Notes under the pieces: model-generated
Database searches by the model: none
Told to the model about the DNA's origin: nothing
Seen by the model: only the letters and a program-made list of their open reading frames with translations
Made by a program: the position numbers and the translations under genes
Assembly (NCBI GenBank): GCA_030530045.1
Contig: JAUMVS010000024.1
Location: 1,567-14,221, forward strand
Reading direction: 5' to 3'
Source of the DNA: Phoenicibacter congonensis
GTDB lineage: Bacteria; Actinomycetota; Coriobacteriia; Coriobacteriales; Eggerthellaceae
DNA length: 12,655 nucleotides
Shown here: one piece after another, positions 1 through 6,966 of the stretch
Numbering within the stretch: the first letter of the stretch is position 1
Layout: the number at the start of each line of letters is the position of its first letter

Positions 1-735
1 GCCGACGAAGTCATCAACGTTGGAGTTTCGGGCCCAGGCGTGGTTCGCAGCGCTTTGCAGCAAACTCCAAAAGATGCCGACCTCACAGAAGTCGCCGAGG
101 TTATCAAAAAGACGGCTTTCAGAATCACTCGCGCAGGCGAACTAGTGGCTAAAGAAGTCAGCAAGCGCCTGGGCGTCGAGCGCGGCATTCTCGACTTGAG
201 CTTGGCTCCAACTCCTGCAAAAGGCGATAGTGTTGCTGACATTCTCGAAGAGATTGGTGTTGGCGTTTGCGGCGCTCCAGGAACAACTGCAGCACTCGCG
301 ATGCTAAACGACGCTGTCAAAAAAGGTGGCGTTATGGCGTCTTCGTCTGTCGGTGGCCTAAGTGGTGCTTTCATTCCTGTGTCAGAAGATGCAGGCATGA
401 TTCGCGCTGCTAATAGCGGTGATTTGAAAATTGAGAAACTCGAAGCAATGACATGCGTTTGCAGCGTTGGTCTCGATATGATTGCAATCCCTGGCGACAC
501 ATCGAAAGAAACAATTCTTGGCATCATCGCTGACGAATGCGCAATTGGAATGATCAACACAAAGACAACTGCTGTGCGTGTTATCCCTGCTATCGGCAAA
601 AAAGTTGGCGACACACTGAACTTCGGAGGCCTCCTCGGAAGCGCTCCAGTTATGCCTGTAAATGAACATGCTGGCAGCGTTTTTGCTATGCGCGGCGGAA
701 GAATTCCAGCCCCAATCAACTCGCTGAAAAACTAA
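1..735 (+). CDS. UPF0210/DUF711 (PFL) family protein, 3' part
   Basis: This is the C-terminal 244 codons of a gene that begins before the window; the frame is open from base 1. Family members are usually about 450 residues, so roughly the second half is present. Recognisable family features are the Gly/Ser-rich stretch GVMASSSVGGLSGAFIPVSE, the CGAPGTTAAL segment before it, and the ending in which NEHAGSVFAMRGGRIPAPI precedes a short tail. The family is widespread in Firmicutes and Actinobacteria, and often sits beside a small ACT-domain protein. That neighbour would lie upstream and cannot be seen here. The biochemical role is not established, so I assign none. No membrane segment or signal is visible in this half. 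The gene is followed by a rho-independent terminator and converges on aroB. Family call is confident; function unknown. Confidence 0.88.
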   Translation, partial: ADEVINVGVSGPGVVRSALQQTPKDADLTEVAEVIKKTAFRITRAGELVAKEVSKRLGVERGILDLSLAPTPAKGDSVADILEEIGVGVCGAPGTTAALAMLNDAVKKGGVMASSSVGGLSGAFIPVSEDAGMIRAANSGDLKIEKLEAMTCVCSVGLDMIAIPGDTSKETILGIIADECAIGMINTKTTAVRVIPAIGKKVGDTLNFGGLLGSAPVMPVNEHAGSVFAMRGGRIPAPINSLKN

Positions 736-756
736 GAAGCAAACAAACGTTCAAAC

Positions 757-790
757 TCGAAAGCGGCTCACTCGGGCCGCTTTTTTGTTG
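757..790 (+). terminator. Rho-independent terminator after the UPF0210 gene
   Basis: An 8-bp perfect stem, AAAGCGGC (760-767) with GCCGCTTT (776-783), closes an 8-nt loop and runs straight into TTTTTTGTT. It lies about 25 bases after the stop codon. On the minus strand the hairpin is not followed by a clean T run, so it probably stops plus-strand transcription mainly. It is the only strong terminator in the 199-base gap between this gene and the convergent aroB; 791-934 holds nothing else I can name. Confidence 0.88.
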
Positions 791-934
791 CTCGCTCAGT
801 CTCGCAGGAGTCAACAATTAATAGATGTGACCCAAACATGCCTTAAGGGCCATAAAAACCCCGGCTCAGAGCATCAATAAAGAGACTACGAATCTAGTTT
901 AGAAATAAAATCGGGAAAGCGCGGCGTGCGAGAT

Positions 935-2044
935 TTAAAGCAGCGCGTCGATTTCTGCGAAGGTGAAGTTTCTGACAGAGCAGTCGCCGATGTTATTAAC
1001 GATAACGAAGTTGACACTGTCGCTGTGACGTTTCTTGTCGTTTTTGATGTAGCTGATGAGCGTCTGCTTGTCGACATCGGTAGTAGTTGGAAGTTCTTGC
1101 GTTTCGTATGCAGCAACAATTCTTTCCGCAACATCAGCAGGCGTAATTCCTGCTTTGACGAGTGCTTTCACAAGAACGCAAACCCCTGCCGCGACACAAG
1201 TTCCGTGCCCAAGTTCGTAATTGCTTGCAGCTTCAATTGCATGACCAATCGTGTGTCCGAGGTTGAGCGTTTGACGAACTCCAGCTTCCGTTTCATCGGA
1301 ATTGACAACTTCGCGTTTGATTTCAACGTTGCGTTTAACTATGTTTGCAAACTCGTCGCTATCAATCATGCTCTTGGTGAGCTTGTTTTGCTCGAGGTAG
1401 GCAAAGAGATCTTCGTCGGCAAGAATTGCATGTTTCACAATTTCGCCAACTGAGTCTTTGAACTGGTCATCGCTCAGAGTTGCCAGCGTGTTGATGTCGA
1501 CGATAACGCCAATTGGCTGATGAAACGCACCGAAAAGGTTCTTGCCAGCTTTCAGGTCAACTGCAGTTTTCCCGCCAACTGAGGCATCAACCATTGCAAG
1601 CAGGCTTGTTGGAACTTGAAGAACGTGAATGCCACGCATGTAGGTCGCAGCAGCGAAACCACCGAGGTCGCAAGCCACGCCACCACCAAGAGTAACAACC
1701 ACAGAGTCGCGAGTGCAGCCAGCAGCTGCCATTTTCTCGAGACAATCGACGAGCGTCACAGGGTTTTTCGATTGCTCCCCCGCCGGAAACACGAAAGAGT
1801 CGACGTCGCATTCAAAAGAAGCAACAGCCGCATCGCCATAGTGAGGCCAAACATTTGAGTCGCTAACGAAAAAGACTTTATCGGCAGGCTTGCCGCCGTT
1901 CTTCGAAAGCGTGTCAGAAAGAATGCTGCCAAGCTCGCAAACAAACTCGCGCCCAATCACAACGTCGTAGGACGCCGTCTTAGTCGCTACAGGAACTGCA
2001 GCAAAAATGTTATCCTGCCAGGTCGTTTTACTTTCCTTTTGCAC
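935..2044 (-). CDS. aroB: 3-dehydroquinate synthase
   Basis: Cytoplasmic enzyme of the shikimate pathway: converts DAHP to 3-dehydroquinate using NAD+ and a divalent metal. Seen (numbered from the GTG at 2044): the nucleotide-binding GGGVACDLGGF at 120-130, DASVGGKTAVD at 153-163, and the probable metal ligands Glu201 (GEIVKHA), His264 (NLGHTIGHA) and His280 (ELGHG). The start is uncertain. The frame stays open up to a GTG at 2113, but the first part lies over the ddl 3' end in another frame and does not look like the family. No ATG is available near the expected N-terminus. I give the GTG at 2044 (369 aa, 17-nt overlap with ddl); an ATT at 2008 would give 357 aa and fits the family length best. 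It is last in the hydrolase-murF-ddl-aroB cluster and is probably translated by coupling to ddl. Confidence 0.93.
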   Translation of the reverse strand: MQKESKTTWQDNIFAAVPVATKTASYDVVIGREFVCELGSILSDTLSKNGGKPADKVFFVSDSNVWPHYGDAAVASFECDVDSFVFPAGEQSKNPVTLVDCLEKMAAAGCTRDSVVVTLGGGVACDLGGFAAATYMRGIHVLQVPTSLLAMVDASVGGKTAVDLKAGKNLFGAFHQPIGVIVDINTLATLSDDQFKDSVGEIVKHAILADEDLFAYLEQNKLTKSMIDSDEFANIVKRNVEIKREVVNSDETEAGVRQTLNLGHTIGHAIEAASNYELGHGTCVAAGVCVLVKALVKAGITPADVAERIVAAYETQELPTTTDVDKQTLISYIKNDKKRHSDSVNFVIVNNIGDCSVRNFTFAEIDALL

Positions 2045-3200
2045 CCGAGAGCGATGCTGAGTCAAGAACGTTTGTGTCAAACGAGAACGTGAGCGAACGG
2101 TTCTGGCGAGCACGCTTGTTAGCGAGGCTAACCATCTTGTTCAAAAGCTCAGAATATGGCACGCCCAGTGGCTCCCAAAGATAGAAACTCAGCGAACCAG
2201 GAATCGTGTTGATTTCATTGAAGAAAAGCTCACCAGAGTCAACGTCAATCATGAAGTCAATGCGAGCAACGCCGTTGCACCCGAGCGCCTTAAACGCACG
2301 AACTGCAAGGCTTCGAATTTCTTCACGCATTTCAGGCGAGACTTCCGCAGGAATTTTGCGAGACACGCTTGCCATTCCTTTAGATCCGCCCTTTTGGTTA
2401 TTCATGTATTTGTCTTCGTAGGAAAGAATCTCGTCAGAGCTGATTGGCTCCTCAATCTCAGATGCCTCAGCATCCTCAATGTCACCAAGAACAGCGCAGT
2501 TGATTTCGCGAAGGTTCGAAATTGCACGTTCCACTAGAACAACGCTTGCGTAGAGAAACGCGTCATCGAGGCTGCGAACAAGCTCGGCGCGGTCATTTGC
2601 AACCGAAATGCCAACGCTGCTGCCCAGGTTAACTGGCTTTACGATGACTGGATAGGAAAAAGAGCCTTCGATGCTTGCAACAAGCTCATCGAGCTCCTGA
2701 TAATCTTTCGCAGTGTAGCGTTTAGCAGGCAAAACTGGAATTCCAGCGTCTTTGAGCACTGCCTTCTGCGTAAATTTGTCCATGCCAAGAGCTGCGCTTT
2801 CAACGTCGCAGCCAACGATTGGAACACCAAGAGTTTGGAAGTAACCCTGCAGCGCGCCGTCCTCAACATTTGTGCCATGCACGCAAAGAAAAGCAATATC
2901 AATCTCACGCTCGAAAGTCTTGCCGAAACGCTTCTGAGGGTAGCCAACGAGCTTCGCCCTTTTACCTTCTTTTACAAGAATGACGCGCTGAGCGCTCTCG
3001 GAGACTGCTTTTAAGTTTCTGTAATTCTCGATTTTGTCGAGGCCGCCGCCGACATACATCTCGTTATCTTTTGTGATGTAGAGCGGGAACGCTTCGTAGT
3101 GTGGGTCGCTAAATGCGTTGAATGCCTGAAGACCAGTAATGATTGAAATTTCGTGCTCGACGCTCATTCCGCCGAAAACGAATGCTATTTGACGTTTCAA
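2028..3200 (-). CDS. ddl: D-alanine--D-alanine ligase
   Basis: ATP-grasp enzyme of 390 aa that joins two D-alanines for the peptidoglycan stem peptide. Seen: N-terminal FVFGGMSVEHEIS (8-19) with the conserved Glu15, ATP-grasp lysine in VIVKPVNLGSSVGI (185-198), and metal-binding DFMID (315-319) and NEINTIPG (328-335). The lid carries Tyr261 and Lys264-Tyr265 (SYEDKY), the arrangement of D-Ala-D-Ala ligases; I see no VanA-type histidine, so D-Ala-D-Lac specificity is unlikely. The start codon is TTG, supported by AAAGGAG six bases upstream and an immediate family-like N-terminus. The last 25 or so residues extend past the usual end and look low in conservation. It lies 50 bp after the MurF-like gene, whose substrate it makes, with no terminator between. 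Confidence 0.95.
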   Translation of the reverse strand: MKRQIAFVFGGMSVEHEISIITGLQAFNAFSDPHYEAFPLYITKDNEMYVGGGLDKIENYRNLKAVSESAQRVILVKEGKRAKLVGYPQKRFGKTFEREIDIAFLCVHGTNVEDGALQGYFQTLGVPIVGCDVESAALGMDKFTQKAVLKDAGIPVLPAKRYTAKDYQELDELVASIEGSFSYPVIVKPVNLGSSVGISVANDRAELVRSLDDAFLYASVVLVERAISNLREINCAVLGDIEDAEASEIEEPISSDEILSYEDKYMNNQKGGSKGMASVSRKIPAEVSPEMREEIRSLAVRAFKALGCNGVARIDFMIDVDSGELFFNEINTIPGSLSFYLWEPLGVPYSELLNKMVSLANKRARQNRSLTFSFDTNVLDSASLSGAKGK

Positions 3201-3250
3201 AACGACTCCTTTTAGCTGTTTGTTCTGCGTTTTATTTGTGTTTTAACTTT

Positions 3251-4843
3251 TTAAGAGTAGTTGTCGGGCAAGTCGTTTTCAAGAAGAATGAAAGCAGGCT
3301 TTCCCTCGCAATCAATTTTATACGCAAAACCAATCGCTTCGGTGAAAGTATTATAAACGCGAATTCGCTCTGTATCGAAACCTGCACATAGAGCGCCATT
3401 TTTGATTGGACGAGTGTGATCTTCGCCCACAAGAATAATCCAATCGCAGCAGTCGGCGGCATAGCCACCGAAGTCAAAGTTGTACTTTTCTTCGTCTTTG
3501 CCAAGTTCAACCATGCCTGGTGTGACAAGAATTCTCATGCCGTCAAACATTGCAAGCGTCTCGACAGCAGCCTTCGAACCAACAGGGTTTGAATTGAACG
3601 CGTCGTCAATGATGGTAATCGCGCCGTGCTGCTTGAGTTCCATGCGATGCGGAACACTCACGATTTTGCGAGCGTTCGACACGATTTCCGACTCAGTTAC
3701 GCCAAGTTCAGTTGCAACTGCAATTGCGCCAGTGATGTTGATTACGTTGTGCGACCCGACGAGGCGCGTGTGGAACTCTGTCGTAGCTTTGTAGTGTGAA
3801 ACAGAAAAATCGGTGCCGTCGCAGGAAACATTTTCGATGTGAGCCGAGAAATCGGCAGGCATTCCGTCGGTTGCGGAATAGGCAATGACGTTGTTGAGCT
3901 TTTGCTCATCACATCTTTTTACAAGTTGGCGAGCAACTAGTTCTGAATCGACATTCACGAAAAGTTTGCCATCTCCTGGAAGAGCATCGGCAAGTTCAAA
4001 CTTCGTTTTTGCGATGTTGTCAAGACTTCCGAAAGTCATCAAATGCGCAGGTCCAACGGCGGTAATCACACCGTGGTCAGGATGCACAATGTCACAGATT
4101 TCCTTAATCTCACCAACGTAGCGAGCACCCATTTCGCAAATGAAAATCTCGTGCGCTGGGCTCAAAGAGCCATTAATCGTTTTGACGATGCCCATCGGAG
4201 TGTTGTAGCTCTCAGGCGTGACTAACACGTTGTAGTGCGAGCTCAAAAGTTCCTGCAAATAAAACTTCATCGAAGTCTTGCCGTAGGAACCAGTGACGCC
4301 AATGACCGTCAAGCCTTCGCAGTTGCGCAGGCGACGCTTGGCTTTAGAGATGTAGTAGGCGCGAACCATGTGTTCTGCCGGGCGATTGATTGTGTTCGAA
4401 AAAGGAACGAGCACAAACTGAAGACCCACAAGCAGAAGAATAACACCTGAGCAAGAATCAGGGCCAAGAATGTGATAGGTAACGGTAATTAGTACAAGAC
4501 AAATGAGATAGTCAGTCGTGAGAATTCTGATTGCTCGCGTCGTGAAATGAAGCGGTTTTTTGCTGTTCATTTCTTTCATCAAGCGATAAATCACAAATGA
4601 AAACGCAACAAAAAGCCAGCCGATGACGACCACAGGAATTAGCGTCGCGACGATTTGTACGACGCCAGTGATGCAAAGCGCGATGAGCAGCCACTGCTTG
4701 CTGAAGTTCTCGTTTATCCAGGTCAGGTGCTCAGAATTGACGTAGCCATTTAGCTGCAGCATGTGCAAGTTATAGCGTGCAATCAAAAAAATTGGCGCAA
4801 TTGCCAAGAGGAACGTAATCGCGCACATCACAATGTCGACCAT
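3251..4843 (-). CDS. murF: Membrane-anchored MurF-type Mur ligase (UDP-MurNAc-tripeptide--D-Ala-D-Ala ligase)
   Basis: Mur ligase of 530 aa, predicted to attach D-Ala-D-Ala to the UDP-MurNAc-tripeptide with ATP. Residues 1-150 hold about five hydrophobic segments (roughly 3-22, 51-68, 69-87, 110-127, 132-149), so the catalytic part is tethered to the membrane. The Mur core follows: P-loop GVTGSYGKTS (182-191), NTPMGI (214-219), EMGA (237-240), the GPAHLMTFGS/AKTKFEL region (264-284), then LVGSHNVINITGA and DDAFNSNPVGS of the middle and C-terminal domains. Classical MurF is soluble and about 450 aa with a different N-terminal domain; here the membrane region replaces it. The ATG abuts the hydrolase stop (TAAATG), with GAGGGGGA seven bases upstream. 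MurF specificity is inferred from the ddl neighbour; another Mur-family amide ligase is possible. Confidence 0.85.
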   Translation of the reverse strand: MVDIVMCAITFLLAIAPIFLIARYNLHMLQLNGYVNSEHLTWINENFSKQWLLIALCITGVVQIVATLIPVVVIGWLFVAFSFVIYRLMKEMNSKKPLHFTTRAIRILTTDYLICLVLITVTYHILGPDSCSGVILLLVGLQFVLVPFSNTINRPAEHMVRAYYISKAKRRLRNCEGLTVIGVTGSYGKTSMKFYLQELLSSHYNVLVTPESYNTPMGIVKTINGSLSPAHEIFICEMGARYVGEIKEICDIVHPDHGVITAVGPAHLMTFGSLDNIAKTKFELADALPGDGKLFVNVDSELVARQLVKRCDEQKLNNVIAYSATDGMPADFSAHIENVSCDGTDFSVSHYKATTEFHTRLVGSHNVINITGAIAVATELGVTESEIVSNARKIVSVPHRMELKQHGAITIIDDAFNSNPVGSKAAVETLAMFDGMRILVTPGMVELGKDEEKYNFDFGGYAADCCDWIILVGEDHTRPIKNGALCAGFDTERIRVYNTFTEAIGFAYKIDCEGKPAFILLENDLPDNYS

Positions 4844-5644
4844 TTAAAGTTCCCCCTCACAAAGAAAAGCGCGCAGGATTGCAACGAACTGTTTTGGCTG
4901 TTCCGCATAGGAAAAATGCCCGCAACCTTCAAGCACAACGAGGCTCGAATTTGGCATCTTGCTTTCCATAACTTTCGCGTCATCAATTGGCGTCGCGTCG
5001 TCTTTGTCGCCCCAAATGAGAAGCGTTGACGCGTCAATTTTATCCATCAGGTGCTGCTGGTCGTAATTTACAGCCTTTACAAGCGCACCTTTCATGACCG
5101 GCGTTGCGTTGCGGTAGTCCTCACTTCCCTGCTTGGAAAGCCAATAATCGATGACCTCAGGGAAAAGCGAATGAATAAAAGGAAGCTTCAAGAAATCTCT
5201 AAATTTCTTGTAGCACTTTACTTTGAACTGGTCGTTGTCGGAACGCTCAGGCATGACGCCCGCCGAGTCAATCAAAACGATTTTGTCGATGAGCGGCTTC
5301 ACTTCTTCTTTAGAAGCAAGCTCGATGATCACGCGACCGCCGTAGGAATGGCCAATCCAAGTTGCGTACTCTACATTCATTGCACGCAGGAATTTAATAA
5401 AGAAGTCGGCGTATTGCGCAACGTCCCAGCTTTCCGCCGGTTCTTTTGTGCTGCCAAAGCCAGGAAAATCGAAAAGAATTGTTGTATATTCATCGGCAAT
5501 CGAGTTCGCCACAATTTCGTAGACACCAAAACTAGTGCCCCAACCTTGGCAAACGACCGCGATTTTGTCGCCCGAACCAATTTTTGTGTAGGCAACATCG
5601 ATTCCGTCGACGTCAATTCTCTTTATGTCAAATCTTTGTTTCAT
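4844..5644 (-). CDS. Alpha/beta hydrolase fold protein
   Basis: A 266-aa alpha/beta hydrolase with no signal peptide, so presumably cytoplasmic. Seen: the oxyanion-region QGWGTS (33-38), nucleophile elbow GHSYGG with Ser100, the acid in WGDKDDATP (probably Asp215) and catalytic His243 in GCGHFSY. A helical cap of about 130-190 separates the nucleophile strand from the acid. The triad is complete, so it should be an active esterase, lipase or related hydrolase; the substrate cannot be read from the sequence. It is the first gene of the cell-wall cluster and its stop codon touches the MurF-like start, which suggests a linked role, for example handling a precursor or lipid at the membrane (inference only). 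There is no Shine-Dalgarno before the ATG at 5644; see the promoter at 5659-5687. Confidence 0.85.
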   Translation of the reverse strand: MKQRFDIKRIDVDGIDVAYTKIGSGDKIAVVCQGWGTSFGVYEIVANSIADEYTTILFDFPGFGSTKEPAESWDVAQYADFFIKFLRAMNVEYATWIGHSYGGRVIIELASKEEVKPLIDKIVLIDSAGVMPERSDNDQFKVKCYKKFRDFLKLPFIHSLFPEVIDYWLSKQGSEDYRNATPVMKGALVKAVNYDQQHLMDKIDASTLLIWGDKDDATPIDDAKVMESKMPNSSLVVLEGCGHFSYAEQPKQFVAILRAFLCEGEL

Positions 5645-5658
5645 TAAGCAAATAAAGT

Positions 5659-5687
5659 ATATTACATGCCCAGGTTTCTAAAAGCAA
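5659..5687 (-). promoter_or_regulatory. Probable sigma-70-type promoter of the hydrolase-murF-ddl-aroB cluster
   Basis: On the minus strand, TTGCTT (5687-5682) and TAATAT (5664-5659) are separated by exactly 17 bases. Transcription would begin near 5652, leaving a leader of only about 8 nt before the ATG at 5644, with no ribosome binding site in it. The mRNA would be nearly leaderless, a mode common in actinobacteria. Inferred from box match and spacing only. Confidence 0.5.
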
Positions 5688-5741
5688 GCCGCAATTACCT
5701 GTAAAATTTATGTGAATTATTGTGAAATCTTCGAGTTTTAT

Positions 5742-5745
5742 GGAG
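5742..5745 (+). promoter_or_regulatory. Ribosome binding site deciding the hom start
   Basis: GGAG lies five bases before the ATG at 5751. This favours 5751 over the in-frame ATG at 5712, whose extra 13 residues precede the Rossmann strand and have no such site. Confidence 0.75.
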
Positions 5746-5750
5746 ACAAA

Positions 5751-6899
5751 ATGAACATTGCAGTCATGGGATGCGGCACGGTTGGTGGCGGCGTCGTAGA
5801 AATTATCGACAATCGTATGGGCGAAAACTCAGGTTTGCGCGTCACACGAATTCTCGACAAAATCTTTCGTGAGGGAGACAATCGTTTCACCTCAGAAATT
5901 AGCGACATCACCAACGACGACACCATTGACGTTGTTGTTGAGTCAATGGGCGGAATTGAGCCAGCTCACTCATTCATTTTGGCTGCTCTGAACGCTGGCA
6001 AGCACATTGTCACATCAAACAAAGCTGTTGTGTCGCAATACATGAAGGAATTTGTCGACGCGGCTAACAATAATAATGTTGGGCTTTTCCTCGAGGCGAC
6101 CGCAGGCGGTGGCGTGCCTTGGATTCATAACCTCATGCGCGTAAAACGCATCGACAACATCACCGCATTTTCTGGAATCATCAACGGAACTTCAAACTTC
6201 ATCATCGACAAAATGGAGCGCGAAGGTTCTGACTTTAACGAAACTCTCAAGCTCGCGCAGGAAAAAGGCTATGCCGAGGCAAACCCTTCTGCCGACATCG
6301 ACGGCGACGACGTCAAAGCTAAATCAATGATTAGCGCAAGCATCGCGTTCAACACACTTTGCTCTGACGAAATTCCAACTTCTGGCATTCGCAACCTCAC
6401 AATTGAAGACATCGAAGCTTTCAAAGAGATGGGTATGCGCGTTCGCATGATTACTCGCGGAAAAGTTGAGGGTAACAAATACTATGTCACTGTTGAGCCA
6501 CAAGTTTGCGCCGACAACACGCTCGAGGCAAACACGCCTGGTTACTTCAACACAGTTTCGCTCACAGGTGAGACAATCGGCGAGCTCAAGTTCTTCGGCG
6601 CTGGCGCAGGCGCTCTTCCAACAGCAAACGCAATTGTGCAAGACATTCTCGACTGCAAAGACGGCAAGCGTCCAGTTTATGACTTCTCACGCACGCTCGA
6701 ATTTGACGAGACAATCATGGATTCAAGCTATCTTTTCAGAACAAAAGCCGAAAGAGCACTTCCAAAAGGCGCGATAATGATTCGTCCAGGCTATTTCGAG
6801 ATTGCTGGGAAATATCCTGCTGAGGCACACAAGATTGCAGAAGGCTTGCTCGTTGAAGACCCAACAACTTTCATGGCAAGCTTGCAAAAAACCATCTAG
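5751..6899 (+). CDS. hom: Homoserine dehydrogenase, without a recognisable ACT domain
   Basis: Reduces aspartate semialdehyde to homoserine, the branch point to threonine and methionine; cytoplasmic and NAD(P)H-dependent. Numbered from 5751 (382 aa): Rossmann motif GCGTVGGG at 7-14, catalytic-region Lys91 (SNKAVV), TAGGGVPWI (117-125), GIINGTSNFI (142-151), and the family signature NPSADIDGDDVKAK (178-191) with its conserved acids and lysine. FGAGAGALPTANAIVQDI (282-299) closes the catalytic core. Gram-positive relatives usually run to about 430 aa with a C-terminal ACT domain that senses threonine. Here only about 80 residues follow the core, and they do not read as a full ACT fold, so feedback control may differ. 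It is first of hom-lysC-asd, divergent from the cell-wall cluster across 106 bp. Confidence 0.93.
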   Translation: MNIAVMGCGTVGGGVVEIIDNRMGENSGLRVTRILDKIFREGDNRFTSEISDITNDDTIDVVVESMGGIEPAHSFILAALNAGKHIVTSNKAVVSQYMKEFVDAANNNNVGLFLEATAGGGVPWIHNLMRVKRIDNITAFSGIINGTSNFIIDKMEREGSDFNETLKLAQEKGYAEANPSADIDGDDVKAKSMISASIAFNTLCSDEIPTSGIRNLTIEDIEAFKEMGMRVRMITRGKVEGNKYYVTVEPQVCADNTLEANTPGYFNTVSLTGETIGELKFFGAGAGALPTANAIVQDILDCKDGKRPVYDFSRTLEFDETIMDSSYLFRTKAERALPKGAIMIRPGYFEIAGKYPAEAHKIAEGLLVEDPTTFMASLQKTI

Positions 6900-6904
6900 C
6901 GAGA

Positions 6905-6934
6905 TTGACTAGACTTAATAAGTGCCGCTTAAAT
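6905..6934 (+). promoter_or_regulatory. Possible promoter before lysC
   Basis: TTGACT (6905-6910; five of six consensus bases) and TTAAAT (6929-6934; four of six) are 18 bases apart in the 67-bp hom-lysC gap. The start would fall near 6941, leaving a leader of about 26 nt. No terminator separates hom from lysC, so read-through from hom is also expected. Confidence 0.4.
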
Positions 6935-6966
6935 AAAAACTACAACAGAATAAAGGAATGCAATAA

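Noticed and set aside
840..934. Terminator for aroB on the minus strand (GGGGTTTTT near 857-867)
   Set aside because: The only partner for the G run is a 5-bp pairing with a loop of about 50 bases.
926..1453. 175-codon plus-strand frame
   Set aside because: It lies wholly antisense to aroB, whose motifs are clear; the same reasoning removes the other long antisense or out-of-frame readings in the window.
2045..2113. Upstream extension of aroB to the GTG at 2113
   Set aside because: It overlaps the ddl 3' end by 86 bases, is Arg/Ser/Thr-rich, unlike AroB N-termini, and has no ribosome site.
5712..5750. Extended hom start at the ATG at 5712
   Set aside because: The 13 extra residues precede the Rossmann strand, and the clear GGAG site serves the ATG at 5751.
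6900..6966. Lysine riboswitch or T-box before lysC
   Set aside because: The gap is 67 bases, far too short, and has no T-box TGGNACC motif or riboswitch-like stems.
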